Of a DNA stretch of 64,000 bases, positions 30,800 through 42,889 are shown one piece after another. The DNA comes from Heterohyrax brucei (taxonomy: Eukaryota > Chordata > Mammalia > Hyracoidea > Procaviidae): positions 20,123,431-20,187,430 of the forward strand of contig CM053146.1 of assembly GCA_028571685.1 (NCBI GenBank). Direction: 5' to 3'. The notes beneath the pieces are model-generated. The model saw nothing but the letters and a program-made list of their open reading frames with translations, was not told where the DNA came from and did no database searches. Within the stretch, counting starts at the first letter, position 1. The number at the start of each line of letters is the position of its first letter. Position numbers and translations under genes: made by a program.

Positions 30800-31847
30800 G
30801 AGGCAAAGGGTAGAGATAGGAAGGCATGCAATGGTCTAGGAGACGGTAGCTTCAGCCCCACATCCTGTTTGGGAATCCAAGGTCAACAAGGCATATCAGA
30901 ACGGCCTCTGGCAAGGCTGATGAAGGGGTCTCTCACCATCTGGGAGCTCATGAAGCTGAGAGCCCTGTGAAGAAGATTGAGACTCTGGTGGGCAGGAGGA
31001 CTGCCAGGGCAGAGAAGTGGCGTGGAGTAGCAAAGGCAGTGGTCTCCAAGGTTTTCTGTGGTAAACAAATATTTCTTCAGTTGTTTTGATCAGTCCATTG
31101 GTCATATTCTTTAACCTCTTGGAGTCTCCATTTCCTCCACTGTAAAATGGGTATGTCACCAAAATAATGGGTTTTTTGAGGGTATTTTCTGTGATCATGA
31201 ATGCTTGTCAAATGTGAGTTCTCTGCCCTTGCAGCTGTCTGTATACACTTTGTGTTTTTTGGCTGTTGGCACTTGCCCTGTGAACTGGTGGCCCTGGGAT
31301 AAATGGAGTGATATGGATGAATCAAGCTCAAGCGTCTATGACTAGGAATTCACTCTTCCCAGAGGCTGTTTCTTACTGCACCAGTAATGCTGCCAGCTCT
31401 GGGGAAGAAGACTGCACCATAGAGCAGGTTCCCTTTCCTGGGAAGATTAAAGGGTCAGCTGGCAGATTCCCTGTCCTAGCAGGGAGGTCCTCCGGGGTCT
31501 GGTCGATGGCAATGATGATGGGCCTGACTGTTGCTGGGGGCATGTACATCAACAATAGTGGCAGTTGTCACAAAAATAAACATGCTGCAGCTCTGCATCA
31601 GGAGACCATGTGGACTAGGGATCAGAATCAGGTTCTGAGGGGGTACTGCTTTTCTCAGTACCCTGAACGATTTCTCTGCTGCGTGGCCTCAGGCAGATCA
31701 CTTCCTTCCCTACATACTTCACTGTCCTTCAGTATAAGCTGTGGATGGTATACCACCTGTCTTCCAGGTGTGTGGTAAGGAAGAAATGATGAAGGGGCCC
31801 CAGTCAGACACCGCACACTTGGTTGATAACACAAGATAAAACAACAA
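30800..31847. other. Unique sequence with MIR pieces
   Basis: No gene recognised. A 156-codon ORF (31308-31778 +) has no domain I know and its end is a MIR (31655-31800: GCCTCAGGCAGATCACTTCC, GGTGTGTGGTAAGGAAG). Another MIR is at 31085-31205 (CCACTGTAAAATGGGTATGT). Confidence 0.5.
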
Positions 31848-32049
31848 ACCAGTTACCGCGGTATTGATTTTGACTCATGGTGACCCTATGGATGTCAGTA
31901 CAGAGCTGTACTCAATAAGGTTTACAGTGGCTAATTTTTCAGAAATAGATATACAAACCTTTCTATCAAGGTGCTTTGGGTGGACTTGAACCTCCAACCT
32001 TCTTGTTAGCAGCTGAGTGAATTAGTCTTTTGTACCACTCAGGGACTCA
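31848..32049 (-). mobile_element. AfroSINE, longer old variant
   Basis: Antisense: CCGCGGTATTGATTTTGACT, CATGGTGACCCTATGGATGT, GGTGGACTTGAACCTCCAAC, CTTGTTAGCAGCTGAGTGAA, ending ACCACTCAGGGACTC. Same longer-middle type as 7750-7942. Confidence 0.82.
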
Positions 32050-32054
32050 ATAGC

Positions 32055-32262
32055 ACTGTGGTTATGTATTAACTGCCGTGCAGAAGTGTTATCTCATTAG
32101 TTCCTCTCACAGTTTTGTGAGGAAAGGACTGTTGCCATCTTTTGTTCTCAAGGGAGAAACAGAATCTATCTCCAGGCTTGATTCAGATGCCCTATTAGTG
32201 GCCATCATTGGACCCCGGGGACTTGCCATGTTCACCAGGCAGGGGTCAAGTCTGGGTCACTA
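32055..32262 (-). mobile_element. MIR, probable
   Basis: Antisense: TATCTCATTAGTTCCTCTCA, CAGTTTTGTGAGGAAAGGAC, then a gap and GGGGTCAAGTCTGGGTCAC. Confidence 0.5.
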
Positions 32263-32269
32263 GGTTGCA

Positions 32270-33433
32270 CCCCCTTGTTCCATCTGCAGGTGGTGGTCTG
32301 GCCAATCTCCCTACCATGATTTGCTTATAGAAAAGGATGGGATGAGAGCAGGTCTTTGCTAACCACCAGGTGAGGGGGTGCCCCTTGATACATAGTCCTC
32401 TCATCAGCCCCACCAGGGAGACACAAGAACCTGCTTTGGAGGATCAGAGAGGATTTGTGCCTATGCCATCACACAGTGGTGGCCAAGGTTGCCAGGAGTC
32501 AGACCGGGTTGGCATTGAAGGCTGTGTTTTTCACTCTCCAGCCTACATGTGTGGTTCAACCCAAAGTGCTCCTCAATTCCAGAAAAAGAACAAAAGAACC
32601 CAATACATGGCTTGTTCTCTAGGCCACAAAGGGCAGCCTTTTTATTTATGACAACTAGCTGGCCAAGATCAAAATGGTAAGGAGGAAAGGTGATCTCTTA
32701 CTGATCTCTTTGTAGAGAAAGCCAGAAAGAAGAGATCTGTTATCTGTCAGGGAAATGAGTGGCTCACACTTCCTTCTGCAACCCCTTCTGTCATACTGGG
32801 ACATTGAAGAAAAGTAACCTACTAACATTTTCCCTGTGAAAACAATATACTCCCATCAGAGAAAACGCTGAAAATACAGAGATTGGGGAGTGAGGGTCAG
32901 TTTGGAGAAGCCCTTATCCTACCACCCTAAGGTAACTATGAACCCGTTTGAGTTTTCCTTTGTATAATCTGTTCATTCATTTCTCAGCAAAATTTGTTGA
33001 GATCTGAGGATGCTAAAGAGTTTAGGGTAAAGTATGGGACTCTGCAAGCTTCTGCTGTGCATGAGTAAATGTTTTTATTTCACATTAACCACAAGACACC
33101 CCAAAGCACCACTTAAAATCATCTCCCCCATGACAAATGAGAATGCTTCTGTGTGGGCTTCAGGTAGTTTTGCCAGGAGAACATAACAGCCCTTTGCCCA
33201 TGGTAAACAACTGGCTTTTTGCCTTCATGTGTGCAGGCAACCCAGAAGTGCAGCACACTACTCCCACATGCCCCTCTTGACCAGTAAGTTCAAGTGCCAT
33301 AGTTGAATGCTTCTCCCTTACTTTTTTTGGATGGATGGTTTCTTTTCCATTAGTAAATTTTATGTTGATCACATAATAATATTTTGGACATACTGGGTTG
33401 AATCAAACAGTATTAAAATTAAATTTCATCTGG
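32270..33433. other. Unique sequence, no gene recognised
   Basis: About 1.15 kb before the L1. The ORFs are short and featureless. Nothing further seen. Confidence 0.45.
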
Positions 33434-33799
33434 TGGGGCCAAGATTGCAGACTGGTCACATGTCTCCTTGATTCCTCTGAGAACTAAGACCTAGAAAAAT
33501 AGTTGAACAGAGCAGTGGGGACATTCTGGAAGCCCCAAGATCAGGTGTAGGATTGTGAGATCAGACTGAGCAACAGGAAGACAGAAGCTACCTCTGTCAG
33601 AGGCGAGACAGCAGTGCAGCGAGTCCTGTTTCTGTTGGCGCAGTGGCAGAGAAGACAACGGGTACAGACACCTTCTTTGTTAACCAGGAGACTCGGACTA
33701 GGGCTGCTGAGCTTGAGTGCCAGGCACGGGCTGGCTACTGTGCTGAGCTGCAGTCCCTAAGTAAACAGTGTACCCTGAGGCAGGGAGGCTGTGCTCGAG

Positions 33800-35150
33800 T
33801 CAGTCACATCTAAGGAACCCAGCGGTGGCTGGTGACTCAGGGTGCCAGTACCCCTCCTCACTCTCTTCTTTGAGCTGTGCCATAAATACTGCTGACTCAG
33901 TGCCACAGAGATGGCTCAGACGTGACACCATCTTGGTCAGCTGAAAGTTGGGGTCAGCCATATCTGAGGGCTGGGCTGGGGCTAATTCCCATGCCGAGCA
34001 ACAGTTCCTGCTTGGACAGTGCTTCCCCAGCAGAAAAGCTGTTTTTAAGACAATCATACCTAGAGAATGCTGTGATGGATGGCAGCTAAGTGTGGTCATT
34101 ACCCTTCCTCCCTCTTTCCTCTGAGCTGCACCACAGATACTGCTGACTCACTGCAGGAGAAGCAGCTCAGGTGAGATGCCATCTTGGTTAGCTGACAGGC
34201 AGAGTCAGCCATGCCTGAGTGTTCAACCGGGGCTAACTCTCAGGCTGAGCAACAGTACTTGCCTGGACAATGCTTCCAGCAGAAAAGCTGTTTTTAAGAC
34301 AATCATACCTAGAGAATGGCATGGCTGCTGGCAGCCAAGTGTGGTAGTATCCTAACCCCTCCCTTCTTTGAGCCATGTCATAGAATCTGCTGATAGCCCC
34401 TGAGAGACTCCGTAAGTAGGGTTCCACCTTTGTCAGGCAGGAGGTGAGGCCTGCCATCTTTGAGGGCCTTGCTGCTATCAGCTGCTACTGGTCAATACCT
34501 CTCTCAGTTGAAAACCAGTTTTTAAGATAAGTGCATCTAGAGAATGCAGCAGTTACGGGTGGCCAAGCATGGCTATGCCGTTTCCACCTCTCTTCACTGA
34601 GCCATGTCGTAGTGCCTGCAGACACTACGAGACTCCATAAGTAGGTCACCACTTTTACCAGCCATGAGATGAGGCCTACAACCCCTGAGGACCCAGCTGT
34701 TTTCAGCTGCAACTGGAGAGCGTCCCTCTCAGTAGAAAAGCAGTTTTTAAGATGCATTCATCTAGAGAACACAGCAGTCCTTGGCACCCGAATGTGGAGG
34801 CATCCTTCTCTCCTCTCTTCCCTGAGCTATGCCATAGTCTTGGCTGATGTGACATTGGAGAGTTGGCACAAGTAGGTGGCCATCTTTACCAGCCAGGGAG
34901 TGGGGCCACCACCCCTTAGGACTCAGTCGGGGCCAGCTGCCGAGCTGAACAGCATCATGGGGCTTGACAACATTTCTATTACCAGAGAAGCTGTATATAA
35001 GTCACCTGTACCTAGAGAACACAGCAGCAGCTGGTGGCCAAGTCTGGCAGCACCTTTACTCATTCCCTTCTTAGAGCTTCACCACAGCTCCCATTGGTGT
35101 CACACCAGAGAAACAGAACAGCATTTTGATGACATGAAGACAACAACCAC
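33800..35150 (+). repeat. L1 5' UTR monomer array (about 5 units)
   Basis: The landmark GTTTTTAAGA followed by ..ATACCTAGAGAA recurs at 34041, 34290, 34518 and 34743, with a diverged version (GTATATAAGT..CCTAGAGAA) at 34993. Spacings are 249, 228, 225 and 250 bp. Each unit also has a CTGAGC(T)..GCC..ATA segment, a GCCATCTT(G/T) segment and a CAGAAAAGC segment. In other mammals L1 5' UTR monomers carry the internal promoter. Promoter activity here is inference. Confidence 0.82.
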
Positions 35151-35159
35151 TATCTAATC

Positions 35160-36100
35160 ATTTAAAGAAGCAGACCACCATGGTTCTAGAAAACTCCCAA
35201 AATAAAGAATCAAAAAAATTCCCAGATGAAGAAGTCTTTCTCTAATTATTGGAGATAGAATACAAAAGAATTATATATACGGCCCTTCTAGAGATTAAAA
35301 TGAAATGCTGCAGAAAAAAATGAAAAATTAAGTAAGCTATATGAACTGCTAGAACATCAATGATCTGAAATACAGCAGCTCAATAATAAAACTACAGAAT
35401 TAGACAGTTCAATGCAAAGCCCAAAGAGCAAGATTGAGGAAATTGAACACAGAATAGAGAGACTGAAGATAAAGTAACTGACGGCAGCATTTATGAGAAG
35501 AAATCAGATAAAAGAAACAGGAAAAATGAAGAAGAATTAGGAAACATATGAGACTCCATCAAGAGGAATAATCTACAAATAATTGGAACTCCTGAACAGG
35601 GAAGGATGGCAGAAAATACAGAGAGAATTATTGAAGACCTGGCTCCAACTTGACGGCACTTGGCTGGCTGGCTGGCTGACAGAAAACTTTTCCGACCTCC
35701 TGAAAGAAGAGAACATAGATATTCAAGATGTTTACTGAACACTCCAAAAGAAAGACACCAAGGCATATTACAATCAGGCTTAATAAAATCAAACATAAAG
35801 AGATGCTTTTAAAGGCAGCTGGGCTTAAAGCAAAACTAATGTACAAAGGGAAACTCTATAGGTTTTCCTCTGATTTCTTCGCAGAAACATGTTGGCAAGA
35901 AGGCAGCAGGATGATACACACAAGGCTTTGAAGGAGAAGGACTTCCAACCAAAAATTATATATCCTGCAAAACTGTCTCTCAAATATGACAGTGAATTAA
36001 GACCTTCACAGATAAACAGAAGCTTAAGAGACTTTGCAAAAACCAAACCAAAACTACAAAAAATACTGAAAGAAGCTCTCCATTTAGAGAATCAATAGCA
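35160..36100 (+). pseudogene. L1 ORF1 remnant
   Basis: The product would be an RNA-binding coiled-coil trimer. The 5' part is stop-filled but shows charged coiled-coil-like sequence (KIEEIEHRIERLK). The C-terminal domain is readable in two frames: MLLKAAGLKAKLMYKGK and FSSDFFAET at 35800-35890, then HKALKEKDFQPKIIYPAKLS and LRDFAKTKPKLQKILKEAL to the stop at 36098. A frameshift separates them near 35890-35930. A bare SINE tail interrupts it near 35650. Confidence 0.8.
35648..35682 (+). mobile_element. Extremely short SINE tail in L1 ORF1
   Basis: ACTTGACGGCACTTGGCTGG followed by CTGGCTGGCTGAC: a sense terminal tail with a GGCT expansion, inside the coding remnant. Confidence 0.55.
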
Positions 36101-36509
36101 TCAGATGTATACTCAATAGTGCAATGCAGGATACAGCATCCAGAGTTCTACTCAGTTAGGGAAGTCACAAAGCTCAATCAAAGCTAAAATATTAAAAGTA
36201 GGAAACCAGGGATCTTAACACTATAAAGAGGGACATATTACAGTAGTTAAAACACTTTCAGATGGAAAGTTAAGGAGATACACAGAAGTTAAAACTTGGT
36301 TTAAACTTAAAACATTAAAGGGGATCAAAGAGGTAGCCGCAATGAAAACTAATAATGCTACATATCAAAACAAAAAACATAATAAAAGAATCTCAGCAGA
36401 CAGAAAACCAGCATTGAAAAGGATAAAAAAAAAACCCATAAAGAAAAACGACCCAGAACAGAATATTAAGTGAACAAAGCAAACATCAACAACACAAAAG
36501 TAAAGGTAC

Positions 36510-37440
36510 CAAAATGACAGCACTAAAAACATATCTGTCAATAATTATACTGAATGTAAATGTATTAAATGCTCCAATAAAGAGTCAGAAACTAACAGCT
36601 TGGATCAAAAACCATAACCCACCTATATGCTGCTTGCAAGAAACAGACCTTAGACTTAAAGATATGAACAAATGAAAATCAAAGGATGAAAAAATATATA
36701 CCAAGCTAACAACATGCAAAGGAGACCAGGAGTGGCAATATTAATTCCAGATAAAACAGAATTTAATGTAAAATGGTCACTATTTATTGCTTAAAGATTC
36801 AATACATAAACAAGATATAACAATATTAAATGTTTGTGCACCCAATATCAGAGAATCTATATATATTGAACAAATGCTGGCAACATTGAAAAATGAGACA
36901 AGTCACTCCACAATAATTGTAGGAGACTTCAACAATCTGCTTTCAACAATTGACAGATCATTCAGAAAAACATTCAATAAAGATACAGAAAATCTTATTG
37001 TGACAACCACTAGACCCCACTGACATATACAGAACTTTTTACCCAACAACAGATAAGAACATCTTCTGTTCCAATGCATATGGAACATTCTCCAGAATAG
37101 ACTATGTATTAGGTTATAAAGCAAGTCTCAACAAAATCCAAACAACTGAATTATTGCAAAACATCTTCTAGGACCATAAAACCATAAAAGTTAAAATCAG
37201 TAACAGGAAAACATGAGTAGAAAGTGAAACACACGGAAACTAAACAGTGTCTTGCTAGAAAATTCGTGAGTCGTAGAAGAAATCAAAGGTGCAGTAAAGA
37301 AATTCATGGAATCAAGTAAGAATGAAAACTCATCCTACCAGAACCTATGGGATACAGCAAAAGCAGTGCTCAGAGCTCAAATTATCTCTGTAAATGCACA
37401 CATCCAGAATGAAGAAAGGGCCCAAACCAAAGAACTAAAT
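36510..37440 (+). pseudogene. L1 ORF2 endonuclease-domain remnant
   Basis: Reads MTALKTYLSIIILNVNVLNA near its start, then an ICCLQETDLRLKD block containing the catalytic Glu of the APE-like endonuclease, then STIIVGDFNNLLS and, after stops, the GTFSR-like region. Several stops and frameshifts; RT absent. Confidence 0.82.
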
Positions 37441-38881
37441 CTATGACTTGAACGAGTATAAAGAGAACAACAAAAGCCCAGTAATTTGTTTCCTCAGGGA
37501 GTTTGGATGCGTCTATGGAAGTTTCCATAACACTGCTGTGGTCAACTTCTACTGACTTCCTTAGTATAGTGTACTGTTTCACCCTTCACCAAAGTTACCT
37601 CTTACCTATTGTCTATTTAGTATTTTTTCCTTCTCACACCTCCCCTCCCTAGTAACCATCAAGGATTGTTTCTTTCTGTATGTAAACCTTTTCATGAGTT
37701 TTTGTAATAGTGGTCTCATACAGTATTCCTCATTTTGTGATTAACTTCTTTTACTCAGCATTATGCCCTCCAGATTCACCTGTTGTGAAATGTTTCACAG
37801 ATTTATCATTGTTCTTTACTGTTGCCTGCTATTCGTTGTATGTAAGTAGCATAGTTTGTTTATCCATTCATCTGTTGGTGGGCACTTAGGTTGTTTCCAC
37901 CTTTTTGCTATTCTGAATAGTGCTGTAATGAACACGACTGTGCACATGTCTATTTGTGTGACAGCTCTTATTTTCCTAGGATCTATTCCTAGGAGTGGAA
38001 TTATTGGATCGTATGATATTTCTATTTCTGGCTTTTTAAGAAAGTGACATATTATTTTCCAAAATGGTCGTACTTTCCTGCCAGCAGTGCATAAGTGTTC
38101 CAATCTTCCCGCAACTTTTCCAACATTTGTCATTTTCTGTTTTTTTGATTTGTGCCAGTAATGTTGGGATAAGATGGCATCACATTGGAGTTTGCATTTG
38201 CTTTTCTCTAATAGGCAGTGATCATATTTCCTTATGTGTATGTTAACCACCTGAGTGTCTTCTTTGGTGAAGTATCTGTTCACATCCTTTGTCTATTTTT
38301 CAATTGGATTATTTGTCTTTTTTTGTAGAGGTGTTGCATTTCCCTATAGATATTACTTCTTTGTTGGATTTGTCAGAGCCAATTTTTCCCCCAGTTTGTA
38401 GGTTATCATTTTACTGTTTAGGTGAAATTTTGGGTGAACATACATGTTTAATTTTTAGAAGATCCCAGTTCTCTAGCTTATCTTCTAGTGTTTGTGTGTT
38501 GTTAGTTATGGTTTGTATCCCTTTATGCTGTGTATTAGGACCTCCAGTGTTGACCCTGTATTTTCTTCTATGATCTTTATAGTTTGGGGTTTTATATTTA
38601 GGTCTTTGATCCATTTTGAAAAGTTTTTTTGTGTATACTGTAAAGCATTGGTCCTGTTTCATTGTCTTACAGATGGACATCCAGTTTTGCCAGCACCATT
38701 TGTTAAAAGAAAAAAAAATGTGTTTTCTCCATTTAATGGACTTCAGGCCTTTGTTGAAGATCAAGTGATTGTAGATGGATGGATTTACATCTGGGTTCTT
38801 GGTTCTGTTCCATTGGTTAGTGTGTTTCTGTTGTTATGCCAGTGCCAAGCTGTTCTGACTACTGTAACTGTTATATGAAGA

Positions 38882-39190
38882 TTGCCAAGTAAGTCCACAA
38901 ACTCATTCTAGAAAAAGTGCTACATATCTCATTGCTGAATACCACTATGGTCACCTTTGAAGTACTCCCCTTGGGAAGCTATGTACCAATGAGAGAGAGC
39001 AGTCCACTTTTCAAAGCAATTTTGGGACTCTTTTTCGGAAATGACCATCAGAGCTGTCATCATATTACCATTGATGTCCTGCATGTCATCAAAATGTCTT
39101 CCTGTCAATATTTCCTATGTCTTCAGATAAGGAAAAACGTCAATGAAGGCCAGATCAAGTGAGTAGGGAGGGTGTTCCAATGAAGTTATT
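38882..39190 (-). mobile_element. Mariner transposase C-terminal remnant
   Basis: On the minus strand one frame reads PPYSLDLAFIDVFPYLKT, matching the conserved YSPDLAP-type block near the third catalytic residue of mariner transposases, then FDDMQDINGNMM and ending HWYIASQGEYFKGDHSGIQQ. N-terminal helix-turn-helix and the first two catalytic residues are absent. A TcMar-mariner element is the best fit. No wording supports Tigger or hAT. Confidence 0.7.
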
Positions 39191-39194
39191 TGTT

Positions 39195-39430
39195 TATTGG
39201 CTAAAAACTCTGTCACAGACAACTATACAATTAAGTTCACGAGCGTGCCAGTGTGCCACTACGTATAATGTCCATTCCAGAAAGAGTTCCAAAATTGCTT
39301 TGAAGTGTGCACTAGGTGCTGGCTCCAGTGCATAGCTTCCCAAGGGAAATACTTCAAAGGTGACCACAGTGATATTCAGCAATGAGGTATGCAACAGTCA
39401 CAATAATTAAATTCTCAGACTTAATTGTCA
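39195..39430 (+). mobile_element. Second mariner remnant, opposite orientation
   Basis: On the plus strand a frame reads EFQNCFEVCTRCWLQCIASQ then GKYFKGDHSDIQQ, the same C-terminal segment as the minus-strand copy beside it. The two ends are mirror images: 38938-38970 and 39330-39365 are near-perfect reverse complements. Part of one copy appears to have been inverted, or two copies met head to head. Confidence 0.68.
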
Positions 39431-39962
39431 GACCTGGTAGTAGGTTCTGAGATCAGACAGTGTGGTCCTCCCACTTCATTCTTCTTCATTAGTGCTTTGC
39501 TTATCTGGGCCTCTTTCCTTTTTACATAAAGTTAATGATGAGATTTTCCATCTTGTTAAAGAATGCTGCGGGTATTTGGATTAGAGTTGCACTGTATCTA
39601 TAGATTGTTTTGACTAGAACGTTTTCACAATGTTCAGTCTACCTACCCATGAGTATGTTACACTTTTCCATTTATACAGGTCTTTTTGGTTTCTTGCAGT
39701 AGTATTTTGTGGTTTTCTTTGTAAAGCTCTTTTGCCTTCCTGGTTAGATTTATTTCTAAGTATTTGATTTTTTAGGTGCTTTTGTAAATGGTATTGCTTC
39801 CCTAATCTTCTTTTCATAGTCATCTTTGTTGATGTGTAGGAATTCAACTGTTTTCTGTATGTTTATCTTGTATTCTACTACTCTGCTGAATCTTCTGTTA
39901 GTTCCAGAAGTTTTCTTGTGGAGTCTTTGGTTCCATATATATAGTATATCATCCACAAATAA

Positions 39963-40126
39963 ATCAAAACCAACCATATTGCTGTCAGGTTGCTTTTGAC
40001 TCATAGCAACCATATAGGAAAGAGGACAACTGTCTCATACAGTTTCCAAGGAGTACCTGATGGATTCAAACTGCCAGACTTTTGGTTAGCAGCCATAAAG
40101 TTTAACCACCACACTACCAGTGTTTC
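39963..40126 (-). mobile_element. AfroSINE inside L1-A
   Basis: Antisense: ACCATATTGCTGTCAGGTTG, CAGTTTCCAAGGAGTACCTG, CTTTTGGTTAGCAGCCATAA, ending CACTACCAGTGTTTC. L1 sequence resumes on both sides with ATCATC(C/T)(G/A)CAAAT, a likely 12 bp target duplication. Confidence 0.92.
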
Positions 40127-42889
40127 TATCATCTGCAAATAGGGTCTGTGTTACTTCTTCATTTCCATTTGAATTTCTTTTCTTTCTTTTTATTACCTTA
40201 TTACTCTACATAAGACTCCCAGGACAGTGTTAAATAGGAGTGCTGATAAAGAGCATCCTTGTCTTGGACTTCTTCTCTGGGGAAATGTACCTGTTCTCTC
40301 CATTAAGAATGACCTTGACTGTTGGTTCTGTATAGATGCCCTTTATTATATTGAGGAATTTCCCTTTTACGTTTAAATTATTGAGAGTTTTTATCAAGAA
40401 TGGGTGTTGGATTTTATAGAATGACTTTTTTGTGTCTGTTGAGATGATACTATGATGCTTTTCTTTTGTTTCATTTGTGTGGTAGATTATGTTGATTGAT
40501 TGCCTAGAGATGAATCATCCTTGCATACCTGGTATGAATATCAGTTGGTTGGATGTGTTATTATTATTTTACATGATGCTGTATTTTTTGAGTTGAGACT
40601 TTTTACACAAGAAATACTGGTGTGTAATTCTTCTTTTTGGTTTTGGTATCAGGGTTAAGCAGGCTTCACAGAATGAATTCAGAAGTATCCCCTCCTTTTC
40701 TGTGCTATGAAATAATTTGGATAACACTGGTACAAGCTCTTCTCTGAATGTTTAGTAGAATTCTCCAGTGAAGCCACATAGGCTTAGACTTATTTTTGTT
40801 GGGAATTATTTTTGTGTGCATGATTAAGTGTAAGTATACACACCAACTTAATGTTGCATGTCCTCCTGTCTGTAGCTTTTTCTGCTCTCCTTGCCCTGAG
40901 ACAGCACACTCCTTCTTTTCATTCTATACTTATATCCTCTTAACAAACTCGTGTCACCTCCTCTCTGCCCTCTTCTCTCCCATCTAGAAAGAGACCAGTA
41001 GGACAGCATCCAGTAAATGCATACAACCATGAAGTACACACACTATATGGTCACACTGTGTCTCGGAGTCCAGTCCATATTTGTCTGAAGGGTTGACCTC
41101 AGGAATGTTTTCTGGTTGGGGCAGCAGCAGGTCTAGGGGCCGTAGGGGGATGCCCTAGGCTGTTGGATGATCAATTGTGGTCTTTTAGTAGAGTTCTTGA
41201 GCTGCAACCCTTTTTTTTGCAGTCCTGTTGCCACAGGACTGAACATTGTGTGCCCCATCATGGCTGTTTTTGGTGGTAGCCAGGCACCATCTGGTTCTTC
41301 TGGTCACTTGATGATACATCTCTCATTCACAAAGGTCCCTCTGTCTCCTGAGCTCTTTTTCTCTCCTGTCTTTTTGTTCTGGGTGATCATCTGTTCCAGA
41401 TGAGTTGGGACAGATTGGTGTACCTCAGGTGGCAGCTTGTTAGCTTTTAAGACCCCAGACGCCACTCAACCAATTTGTGGTGTGGAACACTCTCTTAGAA
41501 ATAGGCTAGTTACGCCAATTGGTCTTGATGTCCCCTGAGACCATGGTGCCCGAGCCCTGCCTCTGCCACTCTATCCTTGCAACGTTGGGTTAATATCAGA
41601 AGAGCTTTCAGTTTACGGTGCAGTCCAGTTAAATTTGTCTACTTTCTACTGTGTGTTGTCACTGATTTCACCTAACCAAATTTCCATTAACTATCTAATC
41701 TATGACCAACCCTCTCCCTCCCTCCCCACCCTTGTAGGCATCAAAGACTCCTTTCTGTACATAAGTCTATTTTTAAGTCTTTATAGTAGGGATCTCATAG
41801 AACATTTGTCCTTTTGCTGCTGACTGATTTCACTCAGCATGTCTTCCACTTGAAAGCAGGATATGAGATACTTCCTAAAATCATCATTGTTCTTTATCAT
41901 TGCAGTGTTCCATTGAGTATATATACCATAATTTGTTTATCCATTCATCTGTTGATGGCATCTAGGTTGATTCTATCTTCTTGTTATTGTGGACTGTGCT
42001 GCAATAAACGTTTGTGTGCACTTATCTGCTTGTGTGACAGTTTTTGTTTCTGTGGGATATATACCGAGCAATGGGATTACCGGATCAAATAGTATGTCTA
42101 TTTCCAGCTTTTTAAGGAAGTACCAAATTGGTTTGCAAAGAGATTATACCATTTTACAATCCCACCAGCAGTGAAGGAGAGTTCAGATCTCTCCACAGCC
42201 TTTCCAGCAATTGTTGTTTGTGTTTTTGGATCATGGTCAACCTTGTTGGGGTGAGATGGTATCTCACTGTAGTTTTGATTTGGATTTGTCTAATAGATAA
42301 CGAACATGAGCATTTCCTCACATGTCTTTTGGCTGTCTGGATGTCCTCTTTGGTGTCCTTTTTCTTGTTGATTATTTTATAGTACCTTGTAGGTTATGGA
42401 GATCAGACATAGGTCTGACATGTAGTTGCCAAATATTTTTTCCCATTCTGTAGGTGGTCTATTAACTCTTTTGATAAAGTCTTTGGATGAGCAAAAGTGT
42501 GTGATTCTTAGTAGTTCCCATTTATGTATTTTCTCTCCTGTTGATCATGCTTTGCCAGTTTTTGAACTCTGTCTGAGCTGTATGTTAGAACTTCTATTGT
42601 TGGCCCTATTTTTTCTTGGATGATCTTTATCGTTTTAGGTTTGATATTTAGGGATTTTTAAATCCAATCTGAGTTAGTTTTTGTGTAAGGTATAAGATAT
42701 GGGTTTTTTTTTCAGTTTTTTGCAGATGGATATCCCATTTTGCCAACATCATTTGTTAAAGAGACTGTTTTTACCCTGATTTATAATCTTAGAGCCTTTG
42801 TCAAATATCAACTGTTCATAACAGGGTGGTGGCATATCTGGGGTCTCATTTCTGTTCCATTGGTCTATATGTCTCCTTTTGCACCAGTA

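Larger units (their letters stand above)
33434..37470 (+). mobile_element. L1 with monomeric 5' UTR, 3'-truncated
   Basis: Starts TGGTGGGGCCAAGATTGCAG, an L1 5' end (GGGGCCAAGATGGC-like). It has a 1.7 kb 5' UTR with tandem units (33800-35150), an ORF1 remnant ending at 36098, an inter-ORF gap, and an ORF2 endonuclease-domain remnant (about 36510-37440). It stops where minus-strand L1-A begins, so RT and the 3' end are missing. A retained 5' end with a lost 3' end is not the usual target-primed truncation and implies later deletion or rearrangement. Confidence 0.85.
37475..40805 (-). mobile_element. L1-A, ORF2 C-terminus to RT, minus strand
   Basis: Reads right to left. The 37816-38283 frame has NRYFTKEDTQ, EISYDPIIPLLGIDPRK and ALFRIAKRWKQPKCPPTDEW, the ORF2 C-terminus; several cysteines of the Cys-rich motif are replaced. 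38411-38764 has WCWQNWMSICKTMKQD and PKISPKQ-type ORF2 sequence. RT-region sequence runs 39432-40800. A mariner pair (38882-39430) and an AfroSINE (39963-40126) are inserted. It resumes at 45231-45862 beyond L1-B. Confidence 0.85.

Noticed and set aside
30483-30827. RE-repeat protein
   Set aside because: A translation of the (TC)n tract.
31308-31778. 156-codon ORF as a gene
   Set aside because: Its end translates a MIR, and the rest shows no domain.
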